NCBI GenBank assembly: GCA_934047225.1
Contig: OW203991.1
Location: 9,936,001 to 10,000,000 of the forward strand
From: Ypsolopha sequella
Lineage: Eukaryota; Arthropoda; Insecta; Lepidoptera; Ypsolophidae
DNA: 64,000 nucleotides
Direction: 5' to 3'
The position numbers and the translations under genes were made by a program. This document shows positions 21,272-32,859 of this stretch, one piece after another. The number at the start of each line of letters is the position of its first letter. Within the stretch, counting starts at the first letter, position 1. Below the pieces are notes generated by a model, which did no database searches, was not told the DNA's origin, and was given only the letters and a program-made list of their open reading frames with translations.

Positions 21272-21535
21272 CGTCCATCAGCCTGTCTTCGTCCACTGCT
21301 GGACATAGGCCTTTCCAAGATTTTGCCACTGTTGTCGGTCCTTCTGTAAGATATACCCATACTCACACACGCCGGGCAGGCGGATTGGTGAGCGCGGTGA
21401 CGAAACCCTCGCATCAGTGACGTTGCTGCCCGTCACTAGTCTGTTTAATAGAAAGGCCGGCAATTGGGGATTGATATACCGCCATCAATTGGTCCCAGGC
21501 ATGGTGGACCACCTGGTTGTGCCTGAGAGCTGACC
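21272..21535 (-). mobile_element. RTE-like LINE 3' tail or SINE, minus orientation
   Basis: Minus frame reads NVTDARVSSPRSPIRLPGVC, EYGYILQKDRQQWQNLGKAY, VQQWTKTG, the RTE-type end. Similar copies at 2430 and 26030 on the plus strand. Confidence 0.7.
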
Positions 21536-21539
21536 TCTT

Positions 21540-21880
21540 ATTTAAGTATATCAAATCAGACATTTTTAACAAATAATAATTTTGTATTAGTAATTGATTT
21601 TTAGCTAATATTTTGTAGGGAAAAAAGTTGGATTTAATAAGTAGAATCCTTTTATATTTCTGTTACCTATTTTATAGTTGATCTCTTAACCGCGTTCTTG
21701 AAACTAACGTTTGAAAACCAAAAAAAAAGATGGTCGAAAACATTTTTTTTTTGCCATAAAGAATAAATTTTAATACATTGTTTATAAGTAGAATCCCTAG
21801 ATGATAAAATATCAATAAATCAAATACATTTTTTTCAATACAAGGAGTGTCCAAATTTATTCAAAAAAATTCTCGAAAGT
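21540..21880. other. Intron sequence, nothing recognised
   Basis: AT-rich with poly-A/T stretches. Confidence 0.4.
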
Positions 21881-21884
21881 CTTG

Positions 21885-22085
21885 CGTTGTACATGACCTA
21901 GGCTCATGTACAGTCTTAAGTCATTTGTTGTGGCCGAAGGCCGAAAAACTATCGGCTACGCCGCCGCTGGCCGAGCTCCGCGTAGGACGAATGAAACTTG
22001 ACACCAAACCCCGTAGGGGCAACGGTATTCTATGCTGCGCGTTTGAAGTGCTGCTGAACGTCAAAAATGATATTATTGTACGCGA
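21885..22085. repeat. GC-rich repeat patch
   Basis: Starts CTCGAAAGTCTTGCGTTGT, a motif also at 41821-41840 (CTCGAAAGTCTGGCGTTGTT), suggesting a dispersed repeat. Contains GGCCGAAGGCCGAAAAACTA and CGGCTACGCCGCCGCTGGCC. Frames LDTKPRRGNGILCCAFEVLL cannot be assigned. Confidence 0.45.
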
Positions 22086-22092
22086 AACTTGG

Positions 22093-22360
22093 TATATAAG
22101 GTCTTTCAATTTAAATGGAAAGTAATTTAGGAGGTGATTCAATATCGTTAATACATCACATTCCACTGCAAAGTACTTTTTTTTGCGCAAACTTTTTCTT
22201 CACTTGTCCATACAAACTGAATCAGCTGATCGGACCACTTTGTACTGAGAAGTGAATAAAAACTCGCGCAAAAAAAGTGCTTTGCAGTGGAATGTGATGT
22301 ATTAACGATACTAAATAACCTCCTAAATTACTTTCCATTTAAATTGATAGACCTTATATA
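22093..22360. mobile_element. Hairpin MITE ending TATATAAGGT
   Basis: Arms about 100 bp: left TATATAAGGTCTTTCAATTT ... TTAATACATCACATTCCACT, right AGTGGAATGTGATGTATTAA ... GACCTTATATA. Centre has CAGCTGATCGGACCA. The element at 41446-41752 has the same ends and a similar centre. Confidence 0.88.
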
Positions 22361-22679
22361 TCTATACATACTATTCATTACCTTATGAAGCTGTTTACGT
22401 GCTAAATTATCAAAAATTCAAATTAACTCTATTTATTTTAACATTATGAAATTGGGCACATATAAAGTGCTTTTTATGATTATTATTATAAAAGTGAAAA
22501 ATGTTTGACATTCAGCAGGACTCATACGCGCTGCAATAGAATACGGTAATTGGGCCACTGTGCTGGACTGAGCCCACTAGAGATGGGCGAAACAAACAAA
22601 ACAACAACCTCTTATCACGTGCTCCGTGGGGAAAAATAAAAAGCACGTCTCGTATTTAATGTAAAATAATTTAGCTAAG

Positions 22680-22870
22680 TCGTACACAAAGGACTGTACC
22701 ATCACATACTACAACTACGCAGCCCTTAAAATATCGTAAATTACAACAATATAGATGTCATGGCAACATAAAGGCGACACAAACAAGCCGCTAAAATGGA
22801 GCGCCTGCCTGACAAACAATTCTGCGTACAGAACCCTAATATCTTAACCGCTATATTTTTCCTGTAATCT
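22680..22870 (-). repeat. GGTTCCG-family fragment
   Basis: CAACATAAAGGCGACACAAA and GCGCCTGCCTGACAAACAAT plus AGAACCCTAA, the reverse of the unit seen at 5470-6475. Confidence 0.65.
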
Positions 22871-23334
22871 TTACGTAATCACCTATTACCATGTCTTTTT
22901 CATATTTTTCGGTCCTCTTGTTTCGGAAATAAAGGGTGGGGGACATTACGTCACGTTACATTAGCGTTAAAAAATGCAATTTTTTGTGGTTTCTTGTATG
23001 GTGACCCGCCGTGGGCATTTTATTGAATTTTATTGGTGCCAACAGGTACAACAGCGAACTGGCCCTCTATATATTGATCCCTAATCTAAATCTTTAATGT
23101 AAATGCATACCAAGAGTTATCATTAAAGAATTTTCAAATTCTAGCCAAGACTGTCTCGTTCCTGGGAACTCTAGTGTCACTCTACAACAATATTCGTCTT
23201 TATGGTATCGCCAAACTTGAAGTAGGAATACAAGAGAAGAAAACGATATCGTGATGAAGGATACAAATGCTGTTGATTGGTTTTCAACCTCGTTTTCCAA
23301 TATTTGGCCGGTATGAAACTGTCCCCCCTGCTGT

Positions 23335-23357
23335 AGACCCCTGTGACAGACGGACAG

Positions 23358-23402
<45 letters not shown>

Positions 23403-23405
23403 GAG
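23335..23405. repeat. (GACA)n microsatellite
   Basis: GACAGACAGACAGACAGACA run preceded by GACGGACAGACAGACGGAC variants, inside a decayed repeat of the GGTTCCG family (its 'ctgtctgtctgtc' part). Frames over it are artefacts. Confidence 0.9.
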
Positions 23406-23479
23406 ACCTAGTAATACCACAGTTTAAAAATCCTTTTTACTCTGTGGTAATAGGGTCACGTTTGGTATGACATACTCAT

Positions 23480-25125
23480 ATACATTATGTTAAATGTACC
23501 ACGTATATTCACTTGACAGATTTTTAGGGAGACATTGTTGAATGAATCTGAGAATTGTCCCCAGTGTTGTTACCGGGTCGTTCTCGAGTGCGCGTATGTT
23601 ACGATAATATTTTAACTTTCGAGAGATATAAACTGGGTAACAAAGTTAGTTGATGCGGGAGTTGGGTTGTGGGTACTCTGTGAACAATAGTGCTACTATG
23701 AGAAGTTTTATTTAAGGCGATACCAAAAAAAAAGAGGGTTTTTCGAATCCATTTACTCCACTATAACGTCATCTACGTATTTAATTTTTGGGTAAATGTT
23801 TATTGAGTATTTGATTAAGATTCTCACTGAAGTAAAACGCGATTGGATAAAATTTTCTCGATAGAATATAATTCCGAATTGTTTTACTTTTTCCTGTAAT
23901 TCTAAAATCCTTACTAATTTCATTGCGAAATTGCATTCAAAATGTGGATATTATGTATTTGTAAAGTCTATTTGAAAATTTGTTTGACAAAATAGCTTAC
24001 TACATTAATTTATATTAATAAAAAACCGACTTTTTGCTACTTTTCCACGAATCCGTCCTACTTGCACACGGACGCTAAAAGTTTTACGTATCGCCCACAA
24101 ATGCACCCTCACATCTTTACATATTTAACAATTATCATACACATTACTCCAAAATTACCGACTTACATTTAGTAAAATGGGTAAGTTAATTAACAAATGG
24201 GCAAGTTTTTTTTTTCTTGAGGTTTCATCACAGACCAATTGAGACCATTCATATAATCTGCTGTCTCGCTAGTAATAAAACTACGTCACAAGTTAGGACT
24301 TTTCGAACACAATTTTCGTTAAACAAAAACTGACATCCAAACCAGTGATGTTACTGTACACTTTGTAATGCGGTTGTGTGCTGGAGATACGACAGACAAC
24401 CGCAGGCAAACACTGCCAGCGTACTACACTTTGTATAACTCTGCTATTTGTACCGTGTTAGTATGTTGATGTGGCTGTTGGGCTTTTTGCGGTTACTACG
24501 AGCATATAAAAAAAAACAGGAGTGCTCCTGGAAATAGGATATTAACAAGCCACAAATGCGACATTGTACTGTGCAATAACTAAATGGCAGCCGAGACCAG
24601 AATAAACTTATAATGTTGTGATCATGTTCACGTGATAGTTAATTACAAGAGCTCATGTTTATTCGCTTAGAGTAAATTATGTTAAGGTGTGTTAATCCGA
24701 AAACCATTTCGAGATTTAGGTTTAATAAGCCGTATTTAAGAACTTGTGGTTTAAAAAACCTCATAATGATGAATATTTTAACGAAAAAGCTGCAACTTCC
24801 ATTTGCCTTCGTGTGATGTCATTTGAGAAATGGCTGATTAGAAATGTGTCCTTTGCTATCAAGATAAATTTATAATAATTTGCTTCCGACTGATTTGATT
24901 TGACACATAGATGAGAGATGAGTAGACAGACAGAACAATACAATATATAACACACAATACAATATATAAGGAAACAATTTTATAATAAGAAGTAGGACGA
25001 TCTTATCACTAAAAGCGATCTCTTCCAGACTACCTTTGGATGTAAGACCTCCTAAAAAAGAAATGTATATAGGCGGTGCATAGAATAAATGACACACTTT
25101 AAAACATATTGATACATTTAATAAA
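23480..25125. other. Intron sequence, nothing recognised
   Basis: No coding similarity or clear repeat; short frames are not supported. Confidence 0.4.
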
Positions 25126-25132
25126 TAAGCAA

Positions 25133-25396
25133 TACAACGTGTAACAGAAAGGTGTAACTATATTTGAAGAGCTTATTTAGTCAATGGTATAAAACAACTT
25201 TTACTATAGAGCCAAACCTGAAATCACAAAAAAAAACTGCCCTTTCATACATTTCGGCCGAGCGGCATTGCGTTTTTCTATGAAACAGTGAAATTTTTTT
25301 TCGACCTTCAGGTTTTGTTCCATAGTAAAAGTTGTTCTTTACCCTTGACTGAATAAGCTCTTCAAATATGGTTACACCTTTCTGTTACACGTTGTA
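25133..25396. mobile_element. MITE ending TACAACGTGTAACAG, copy 1
   Basis: Inverted ends TACAACGTGTAACAGAAAGG and CCTTTCTGTTACACGTTGTA, arms of about 90 bp containing GAAGAGCTTATT.AGTCAA. A second copy at 63026-63286 has the same size and centre (CATACATTTCGGCCGA). Confidence 0.92.
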
Positions 25397-26029
25397 TACA
25401 AATACTTAAATAATAAAAATTTGGTATATAAATGATTATATCTTTATATCAATAAGTGTGTATTAATATAGAAACAAATAGAAATACATACAACTTTATG
25501 ATAAAGATTATGCTTTATTGACTAATTTTTCAAATAACTCTAATGATGAAGCTCGTCTTATTGTGAGAGGAAGGGCATTCAACAGACTTGCAGTTTCAAC
25601 AGTAAAGTAGTTCCCATAAAAACACTTTGTATGAAATGGCACTGCTAATTAAATTAAATTTATATGTTTGTTACTGGTAAAACGGAACGTTAGGACAGAA
25701 AAAAAAAACTGTCACTGTTGACAACTAACCTCTCTATAAAACTCATGTGTGTGCTTACACAGTTTTTTATTGTATATTAAAACTAATCAAATAAAGGATC
25801 TTTATTATTATCAGAACATCAATGTTACAGTCTACATCTTCGGCTTACAAACCTTTAGGTATAAGCAAAAAAAAATAATTAATTATTACTAACCACCGGG
25901 CTTGACTGTGGAGGTACCACCATCTTACTTGGAGATCCCCTCGAAGTAATTCGAGGGAGAGTAAGAGGACTGCTCACAGGCAAAAAACCAGGAAGCCCAC
26001 CATGCCTGGGACCGATGGATGGCGGTATA

Positions 26030-26247
26030 TTCATCCCTAATAACCGGGCCTTATATGGAACAGACTGGTGACGGGCTGCGGCGTCACTAATGCGAGGGTT
26101 CCGGCACCACGCTCACCAACCCTTCCTACCCAGCGTGTGTGAGTATGGGCAATTCTTCCAGGATGGCCGCCGGGAGTGGCAAAGTCCTGGAAAGGCTTAT
26201 GTCCAGCAGTGGACGAACTAGGCTGTTGGATGGATGGAACCACTATG
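26030..26247 (+). mobile_element. RTE-like LINE 3' tail or SINE, copy 3
   Basis: ACCGGGCCTTATATGGAACA ... GTGTGTGAGTATGGGCAATT ... GGAAAGGCTTATGTCCAGCA; frame end WQSPGKAYVQQWTN*. Tail is GTTGGATGGATGG. A (TTCTA)n run follows at 26271-26310. Confidence 0.7.
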
Positions 26248-27424
26248 GATTTTAATGACCTGAAATAAAATTTGTTCTATTCTATTCTATTCTATTCTAT
26301 TCTATTCTAAGCGAAGATTTTCAGATGACTTCAGATTATGGCTGTTCTTAGTACGAAGAAATACAAAGCGGTCTTTTAAGAGGCTATGCGAATTTTATTT
26401 TTCTCACTGTCCCTCCAAGTGAAAAATCGCGCAGTGCGAGAGGGGCCAATTCAGGGCAAAAGGGAGAAAAGTTGGTTTTATATTTTTATTAAAAAAACTA
26501 AAATAGCTAGCAAAATTTCAAATTTTAAATCTCTAGATATTGTTGAAACACACCTAATAAAATATGTTTGAGTTCTGTATATGGTTCCTATTCGTCAAAC
26601 GAGGAGAAAAAGTGTGTTTGAAGACCTCATTTCAACAATTATTTCTATCGAGGAAAATTTATCCAAACATGTTTTCCAATTTCAAAACTCTAGATTATAT
26701 AGTCAAAATGCATATACCAGAAATTTATTTAAATTTCCCGTTTGTTTCATGAAATACACAGAAAAGAAACAACCCTATTTTTTTCGCATATCGCCTTAAA
26801 TAAGAGGGATATAAAGGATTAAATAAAACAGAGTATAGAAGAAAAAGAATAATGAGAATTGCGACGAAGATGGATAGGAAGCCACTGAAGCTGAGAACGA
26901 AATTGTGAGATATGGTCATATTTGCGTAATCCAAATAAGAACCTAATAGGAAAGTTTTGTCTGAGTTTTAAGCAAAATGTATCAAAGAATCATTTGCTGA
27001 CTTTTAATTATATTTGTATTGTTGTTAATAATGAGTCCACGGATTTTTTGAGTTTAGAAATTTTGTTAAAATTTTGCATAAAAATAACCAATAATGTATC
27101 AAATTCACGAAAGAACTAGAAAACATAAAAGTCAAACAAATACTTGATAAAAAATACTTTCAAGATTTCTTTAAGAACGCAAACAACAGTAATATGCAAA
27201 AAATAAACAATGAACCATGTTGCATTAGGGTACGAAGAAAGGTATTTTTTGAAAATACATTTTCTAATAATAGAGAAGAAAAAAAAATGATGTTATTTCA
27301 GCAATCATCTTTAGTGTAAATGTTTTTAAACTTTAAAGACAAATAAAACGTTCAACCTAACTATTACGTTATAATGCGATGTCTTTATCAAATTTTCAAA
27401 AAATATCTGTGAATTCCTTGTTTT

Positions 27425-27722
27425 TTAGGGTTCCATACCCAAAGGGTAACCACTAGGACCCTATTACTAAGACTCCGATGTCCGTCTGTCTGTCCGTCTG
27501 TCACCAGGCTGTATCTCATTGACCGTGATAGTTAGACAGTTGAAATTTTCACATATGATGTATTTCTATTGCCGCTATAACGAAAAATACTAAAAAACAG
27601 AATAAAATAAATATTTAAAGGGGCTTCCATACGACAGACATATTTTTTTTGCCGTTTTTATAGATAATGGTACGGAACCCTTCGTGCGCGAGTCCAACTT
27701 GCACTTGGCCGGTTTTATTTTA
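27425..27722 (+). mobile_element. GGTTCCATACC repeat, near full-length copy
   Basis: TTTTTAGGGTTCCATACCCA start, GTCCGTCTGTCTGTCCGTCT, TTGAAATTTTCACA, and end GGTACGGAACCCTTCGTGCG / CACTTGGCCGGTTTTA. About 300 bp, non-coding. This is the most complete short member in the window and defines the family. Confidence 0.85.
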
Positions 27723-28139
27723 TAAGAAATTGTGGTTTTGGTTGGTTAAGCACAAACACTTTTTGTTTTTGGGAGGATACTTACCTTTGTATAAATTATT
27801 AGGTACTCATTAACACCGATTCGGTGCAACACAACTTGTCTTAATTGACAGGACTAAACTTAATTTAAGTGTTCTGTCCTTTTCTTTCTGTATCGAAAAG
27901 ACAAAGACGGGACGCACAAAATAAGGTTAGTTTTGTCAGTTGTGTTGCGCCGAATCGACACAATTATCTCGTTTGTAAGAGTTTCCATAAAGGTTCAATA
28001 ATTTTGTCTCAAAACATAATTATTTTACCAAATCTGTACAACTGTTATCTCCAAATTATTCGGAGTCATTATCTCCGGATATACAATGATTATATCCGGA
28101 AGCTTTTTGTTTTCAACACAGGTTCATAAATAAAATTAC

Positions 28140-29440
28140 CGAAGCGTCCAAGCTAAAGGACTAAAATAGCTTGCAGTTGAGTTCTCTACATGTCCCGCTA
28201 AAACGCTACGTTTTGGAGCTAGTATTTGTCAACAATCTTATGCCGTTGTAGCAAGCATGAAAATGGTCTAATCAAAGGAGCAAATAACGTGCCGTTAGTC
28301 CTAGAGCTGTTCTCCTGGGTTGAACAAGTGGCTGTTATAATTGTCTACCTTGTTTATTTTGTTTGTTTGTTAGTCAAATTATTTTAGAAGAGTTTCACGT
28401 GTTTGTTTCGTGGGAACTGCTTTATGGCTACATTTTCAGCTAGATCCAGTATAAATTTTCCATTTTAAGAGCTTGTATTTTCTGCTATAACTGATTACTA
28501 TACATTACCATATATCTTATTATTATCGCCTTCATAGTTTAAATGAAACATATTTGTATATTTAAATATTTTTATACAATATAAATTCGATAAAATTCAA
28601 GTACAGGGGTTTTGAAGGGCGAAAAATCGATCTAACTAGGTCTCATCTCTGGGAAAAGTCGATTTCTGCGAGTTTTCATGAACAAATCGCTTGTCTTGTC
28701 TTGCTTCGTACAGTGAAGATCACATTAAGTTTACACATTGGTCTCGGTACCTTTTATCTTATATTCTTCACTATAGGGGCTCATGTAGTACTGCAAGTGT
28801 ATAAACTTGACGTGGTCTTGACAGTACAAGATTGAAAATTTCGAATCATTTTCCACAGCGAATTTTATCAATGTCAGCGCATGACGAAGACAGGAATGAT
28901 TTTCGTTTTGTTTGATACTTATCTTCATGGATACAAACCCAACGACAATATACAATCAATGTACGAAACATACAAGGATTAATAAAACAGAGAAGAAAAA
29001 CAAATTCTAATAAATGTAGGAACGTACTTCGATACACCTCGATAAATAAAAAATAATCCGAACATCTAAATTTCGGAAGTACGAAGCGTTCGGATTAAAC
29101 TACTCGTATGTTGATATTTAAAAAGGCATTTTCAATGGTCAAAAGATGCCATGCCAAATGATAGATAGATCAAAATGGCGTAAATTCGCGCCGACGACAA
29201 CGAACCGACAATTAACACATACAGTGGACAAATTAATACATGTAGCACCTAAAATATGAAAAACAGTATTGCAGGCCGTAAGTGGCACTGCAAGATGCTG
29301 AAAAACAGCAGTTCTGCGGGGCCAGAGGGGTCGTTCGAATAAAAGACGCGTTCGGATTAGAATTAAAATATTGAAATTATAAGTTATGCAATTATGCGAT
29401 AAAGTGATCTATTAAATATGTTCAAATTATAATTGTGTGC
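28140..29440. other. Intron sequence, no supported feature
   Basis: A GC-richer segment near 29170-29340 has coding-like pieces but no assignable family. Confidence 0.4.
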
Positions 29441-29457
29441 TAAACGGTGCTCAGATT

Positions 29458-29672
29458 ATAATGTGCTATGTAGAAAACATCATAATGCTTTATGTACGTC
29501 ATAATGTGCTATGTAGAAAATATCATAATACTTTATGGACGTCATAATGTGCTGTGTAGAAAACATCATAATGCTTTATGGACGTCATAATGTGCTATGT
29601 AGAAAACATCATAATGCTTTATGGACGTGATAATGTGCTGTGTAGAAAACATCATAATGCTTTTTGGACGTC
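29458..29672 (+). repeat. Tandem array, 5 x 43 bp
   Basis: Units begin at 29458, 29501, 29544, 29587 and 29630, each ATAATGTGCTATGTAGAAAA CATCATAATGCTTTATGGAC GTC with one to four differences. No indels between units. The 65-residue frame over it is an artefact of the array. Confidence 0.97.
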
Positions 29673-29679
29673 CGAGAGA

Positions 29680-30900
29680 ACCTCAAAAATTAAATTTCAA
29701 ATAATCACAACCTACAAATGCAGTAATGAGGATGCTTCGATCAAAATTCAGCCTGATCCTGTTCAAGGATATTAATCTACATCATCAACACGCCCAATTC
29801 GTGCCGCCAAAGAAAGATGTCTTCAAATTATGTCTGAAGTTATACAGTGCGAACTTTCGGTTAGTTTGGAAATTGTACAATAACATAACCAATTGATCTG
29901 TCCCAAACTTTTATTAGAATACAAAGCAAATTATCATTTTCATCAAAGATTTCAAATGTTTCAAAGAAAATGTTTCCACCTTTAAATGGGTGACGCTCAC
30001 ACGTTTGGAATCAGTGCTCATCCGAACACAGTGATATTTGGACGCCTTAAGTGCACTTAAAGTTTTGAATTTTTACGACTTTAGTAGTCTGATCAGTTTG
30101 CTGACCGTAGGTAGACAGATTGCACACTCATATTATGCGCGCGTTGGCATTATGTTAATGCACACATTCAAAAACAATGCAATAGATTTTAGGTGCCGGG
30201 GCTCATCAAAACTTTTGAAATCTTTGATTTTCATTATTAAATTGAGTATCTTTTATTATTTTTTTGATTAAGTACTCAATTAAACATTTTTATTTGGATT
30301 GCTTGGCAATTCTTCATAATATTGATTCGTGCAGTAACTAAAATGAAACCTCTCAAAGAATTTCTTATTAAAAGTTTTTCTTTCACTTTGAAATCTGCTG
30401 CTTTTATTTTACGTTTGCTTATCAAGCGCAACAAGAGTGCATTCTAGTTAATTAAATTGTTTGCGCCGCTGTTTTACTCGCACGATTATACTAAGAAAGA
30501 AAACAAATTTTAATTAAAAGTGTTCCAATGTTACCTTTCTGCGATAACTTAATTTTCCACTAATGTTGTTTCTAAAAGAAATTATTTCGGTCGGTCTCCG
30601 AGTAAATGGTGTCGAGCTCTACATAATGTACAGATTGTTAACATAATTATACCTTTAAATGGGATTTGAAAAAAGAACAATACACGGTTTACGAGTTTTT
30701 TGCCCGCAGCTTAGACTGTTGTTGTTTGTTTTTTGGGCAACCGTTGGAAATTTACTTCACACTAAATCCGGGATAGAAAAAAGCTGGAATATAAAAATTT
30801 CATTTGCAACTTCATAAAAACCGGTGAATCTGCAAAATTTTAAAACAAATGCTCATCCGAAGTTGCATATCAACATTTCACGTGTCCTTGTGTACGGACC
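29680..30900. other. Intron sequence, nothing recognised
   Basis: AT-rich; no feature supported. Confidence 0.4.
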
Positions 30901-30911
30901 CACTTGCAATG

Positions 30912-31075
30912 TTTTTTAGGGTTTCATACCCAAAGGGTAACTCCGCTGTCTGCTATCTGTCCGTCCGTCGTCCGTCTGTCCGTCTGTCACAGGGGTCCAA
31001 AGTTTCAGCCGTTATAGATAGCCAGTTGAAATTTTCAAAGAATACATATTACTACGGCCTGTATCATGGCAAATG
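30912..31075 (+). repeat. GGTTTCATACC repeat fragment
   Basis: TTTTTTAGGGTTTCATACCC, then TCCGTCCGTCGTCCGTCTGT and AGTTGAAATTTTCAAAGAAT: the first half of the 27425 family. Confidence 0.75.
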
Positions 31076-31242
31076 ATAAAATAAAATAAAAAACTCCCAG
31101 GGGGACCCAAAGGAAAAAAAAAGAAAAAGTAGAATTTTTTAACGTTATCGTAATAACGTATCAAATAGATAGACGAACGGATATACGAATCATCATACCA
31201 TAACTGCTATATTTTCTTAATTTTGTGCGCGGAATCTTAAGA

Positions 31243-31606
31243 AGGCGGCGGAGCATACCTAGTTCATACAAACGAAATACCAAAACCATTTGTAAATCAT
31301 AGATATTCTTTGGATAGTATGTGTTTATTCCGAATGGATTACAGAATAACTAGGTTCCCAAATATATATTTTGTAAGGATTTAAAGACGACATAATATAA
31401 GCAATTTGAAATTTCCATAGAAAGCTAATTTTTCTCATATTTCATGTTTTAATCAGTGTTCTTATTTAGTGCATATTGGGAACCTAGATATTCTGTAATG
31501 CTATCGGAATAAATACTAAATACACACTTAAGTACTTAAGAATATCTATGGTATACACATAGTTTTGGTGTTTCGTTTGTATGAACTAGGATTGCTCCGC
31601 CGGCCT
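31243..31606. mobile_element. MITE with GGCGGCGGAGC ends
   Basis: Left GGCGGCGGAGCATACCTAGT TCATACAAACGAAATACCAA, right its complement ending ACTAGGATTGCTCCGCCGGCC. Arms about 120 bp including CATAGATATTCTT and GAATA..TAGGTTCCCA. Confidence 0.88.
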
Positions 31607-31873
31607 CTATCTATATAGAAGAAGTTTTATTCTTTATAAATATTGATATATATAGTGGTTTTTTGTAAATTATAGACATTAATTAATATAAGCAAGATAT
31701 ACTTCAAATCCTTTTGGACTCGGCATCAGTTGCATTGGCAATAGACATGACATTTTAAATATAAAAGGAATTTTAAATAACGGGATTGACAGTCCCTTGA
31801 TGAGTTTCTCTTTTCAGTGCGAAAGCAAATGCGGTCAAAGTTTAGTGTAGAACTTATTCCACTTGATACTTAC

Positions 31874-32018
31874 ACATAACTTCAAGCATCAAAGAGTCTT
31901 CCAGCGTATACGCTGGGAACCAGGGATTGGAGACGCGGCAGCTGAGTGTTCTGCCACTGTCTTCTCTCCTCACTCGCCAGGTCAGCACGCTCCTTGTCAC
32001 TTCTCCATCTACTTCCAC
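31874..32018 (-). CDS. Sidestep-like exon: second half of Ig3
   Basis: 145-nt exon, acceptor TTTGATTGTCAG, donor ATGT|GTAAGT, phase 0 in and phase 1 out. Codes VEVDGEVTRSVLTWRVRRED, then SGRTLSCRVSNPWFPAYTLEDSLMLEVM. The SCRVSNP cysteine and the L-E-D-x-x-x-L-x-V ending are the standard end of Ig3 in Sidestep proteins. The last base joins AC of the next exon to make Tyr, giving the expected VMYPP linker. There is no ATG-started frame here; it is found only by frame continuity. Confidence 0.88.
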
Positions 32019-32369
32019 CTGACAATCAAACAGTTAATAAATTAAATCAATCTAAATCGGCCCCTGTAGCATTCTTAGCTATTCTTAGCTACGCGATCCT
32101 TTTTAGACCATTGCCTGTTCAGCTACTTTGCTGACATTATTAGTACGCTAAGCTACTGGTCTAAATAACCTAGAGAATCTTGGTTTGGGTATCAATGGAG
32201 ATCTTTTATTGGCAGTACAAACAACAAACAACCATAAAGAGATTTGTTGTAAAATTTTCCATTTCATTTGACGCTCAGTAAGGAACCATGATTTTCTCGA
32301 ACGAAATTTTAGGTTCCAACATTGCTTTCAAATGTCCAAAATCTCTTATTTGTCTTAGTAAGTAACTAT

Positions 32370-32514
32370 CGTAGTTAAAGTGGAATCAACAAGCTGCAAG
32401 TTGATGAACCAGTCGATGTTGGGCGCTGGCTTCACCATCGTATAGTGCAGATGAAAGACCAACTGTGACCAGCCCTAATAACTCTGTTGCTAGTCACTCT
32501 GACGAACTGGGGTT
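32370..32514 (-). pseudogene. Tandem copy 3 of the Ig3a exon (dead)
   Basis: Third copy, 163 bp beyond copy 2. The frame opens as KPQFVRVTSNRVIRAGH and keeps the cysteine, but a 1-nt deletion after the CTIRW segment brings a stop codon, the acceptor AG is missing, and the donor GT is changed to AT (ACG|ATAGTT). It is closer to copy 1 than copy 2 is at several sites, including the CG before the donor. Confidence 0.85.
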
Positions 32515-32533
32515 TTATAAAGTAAGTATTTAC

Positions 32534-32680
32534 CAGTCAAAGTGGAATCAACCAGCTGCGAGTTGATGAACCAGTCAATGTTTAGCGCTGGCTTTGAACC
32601 TCGCGTGGTGTAGACGAAGGACGACTTGTGACCAACCCTAAAAGTCATGTTGCTATTCATTTTGACGAACTGAAGCTTTA
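32534..32680 (-). pseudogene. Tandem copy 2 of the Ig3a exon (decayed)
   Basis: 165 bp from the intact copy in the same orientation. The reading frame is open (KLQFVKMNSNMTFRVGHKSS, then NIDWFINSQLVDSTLT), but the acceptor AG is gone (TTATAAAG in place of GCAGTCAAA), the Ig cysteine codon TGC is TAC (SFVYTTRG), and the donor CTG|GTAAAT lacks the CG of copies 1 and 3, so splicing there would put the next exon out of frame. Seen in the sequence; that it is non-functional is inference. Confidence 0.85.
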
Positions 32681-32696
32681 TAAAGTAAGTGATTAC

Positions 32697-32845
32697 CGCA
32701 GTCAAAGTAGAATCAACCAGCTGCGAGTTGATGAACCAGTCGATGTTGGGTGCTGGCTTCGACCCTCGCGTGGTGCAGACGAAGGATCGCTCGTGACCAG
32801 CCCTAGTGGCTCCGTTGCCAGTGACTCTGACGAACTGGGGTTTGA
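32697..32845 (-). CDS. Sidestep-like exon: first half of Ig3 (intact copy)
   Basis: 149-nt exon, acceptor CCTCCTGCAG, donor GCG|GTAATC, phase 1 in and phase 0 out, as required by the next exon. Codes 49 residues from KPQFVRVTGNG to QLVDSTLTA, with the first Ig3 cysteine in SFVCTTRGSKP and the core tryptophan in NIDWF. It is the only one of three tandem copies (periods 165 and 163 bp) with both splice sites and the cysteine. Reading through its donor stays open into the second copy, so intron retention would give a longer open segment before a stop in the third copy. Confidence 0.88.
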
Positions 32846-32859
32846 CTGCAGGAGGGTAA

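Noticed and set aside
23094..23470. 108- and 67-residue frames with Ser-Val-Cys-Leu or Asp-Arg-Gln repeats
   Set aside because: Produced by the (GACA)n microsatellite.
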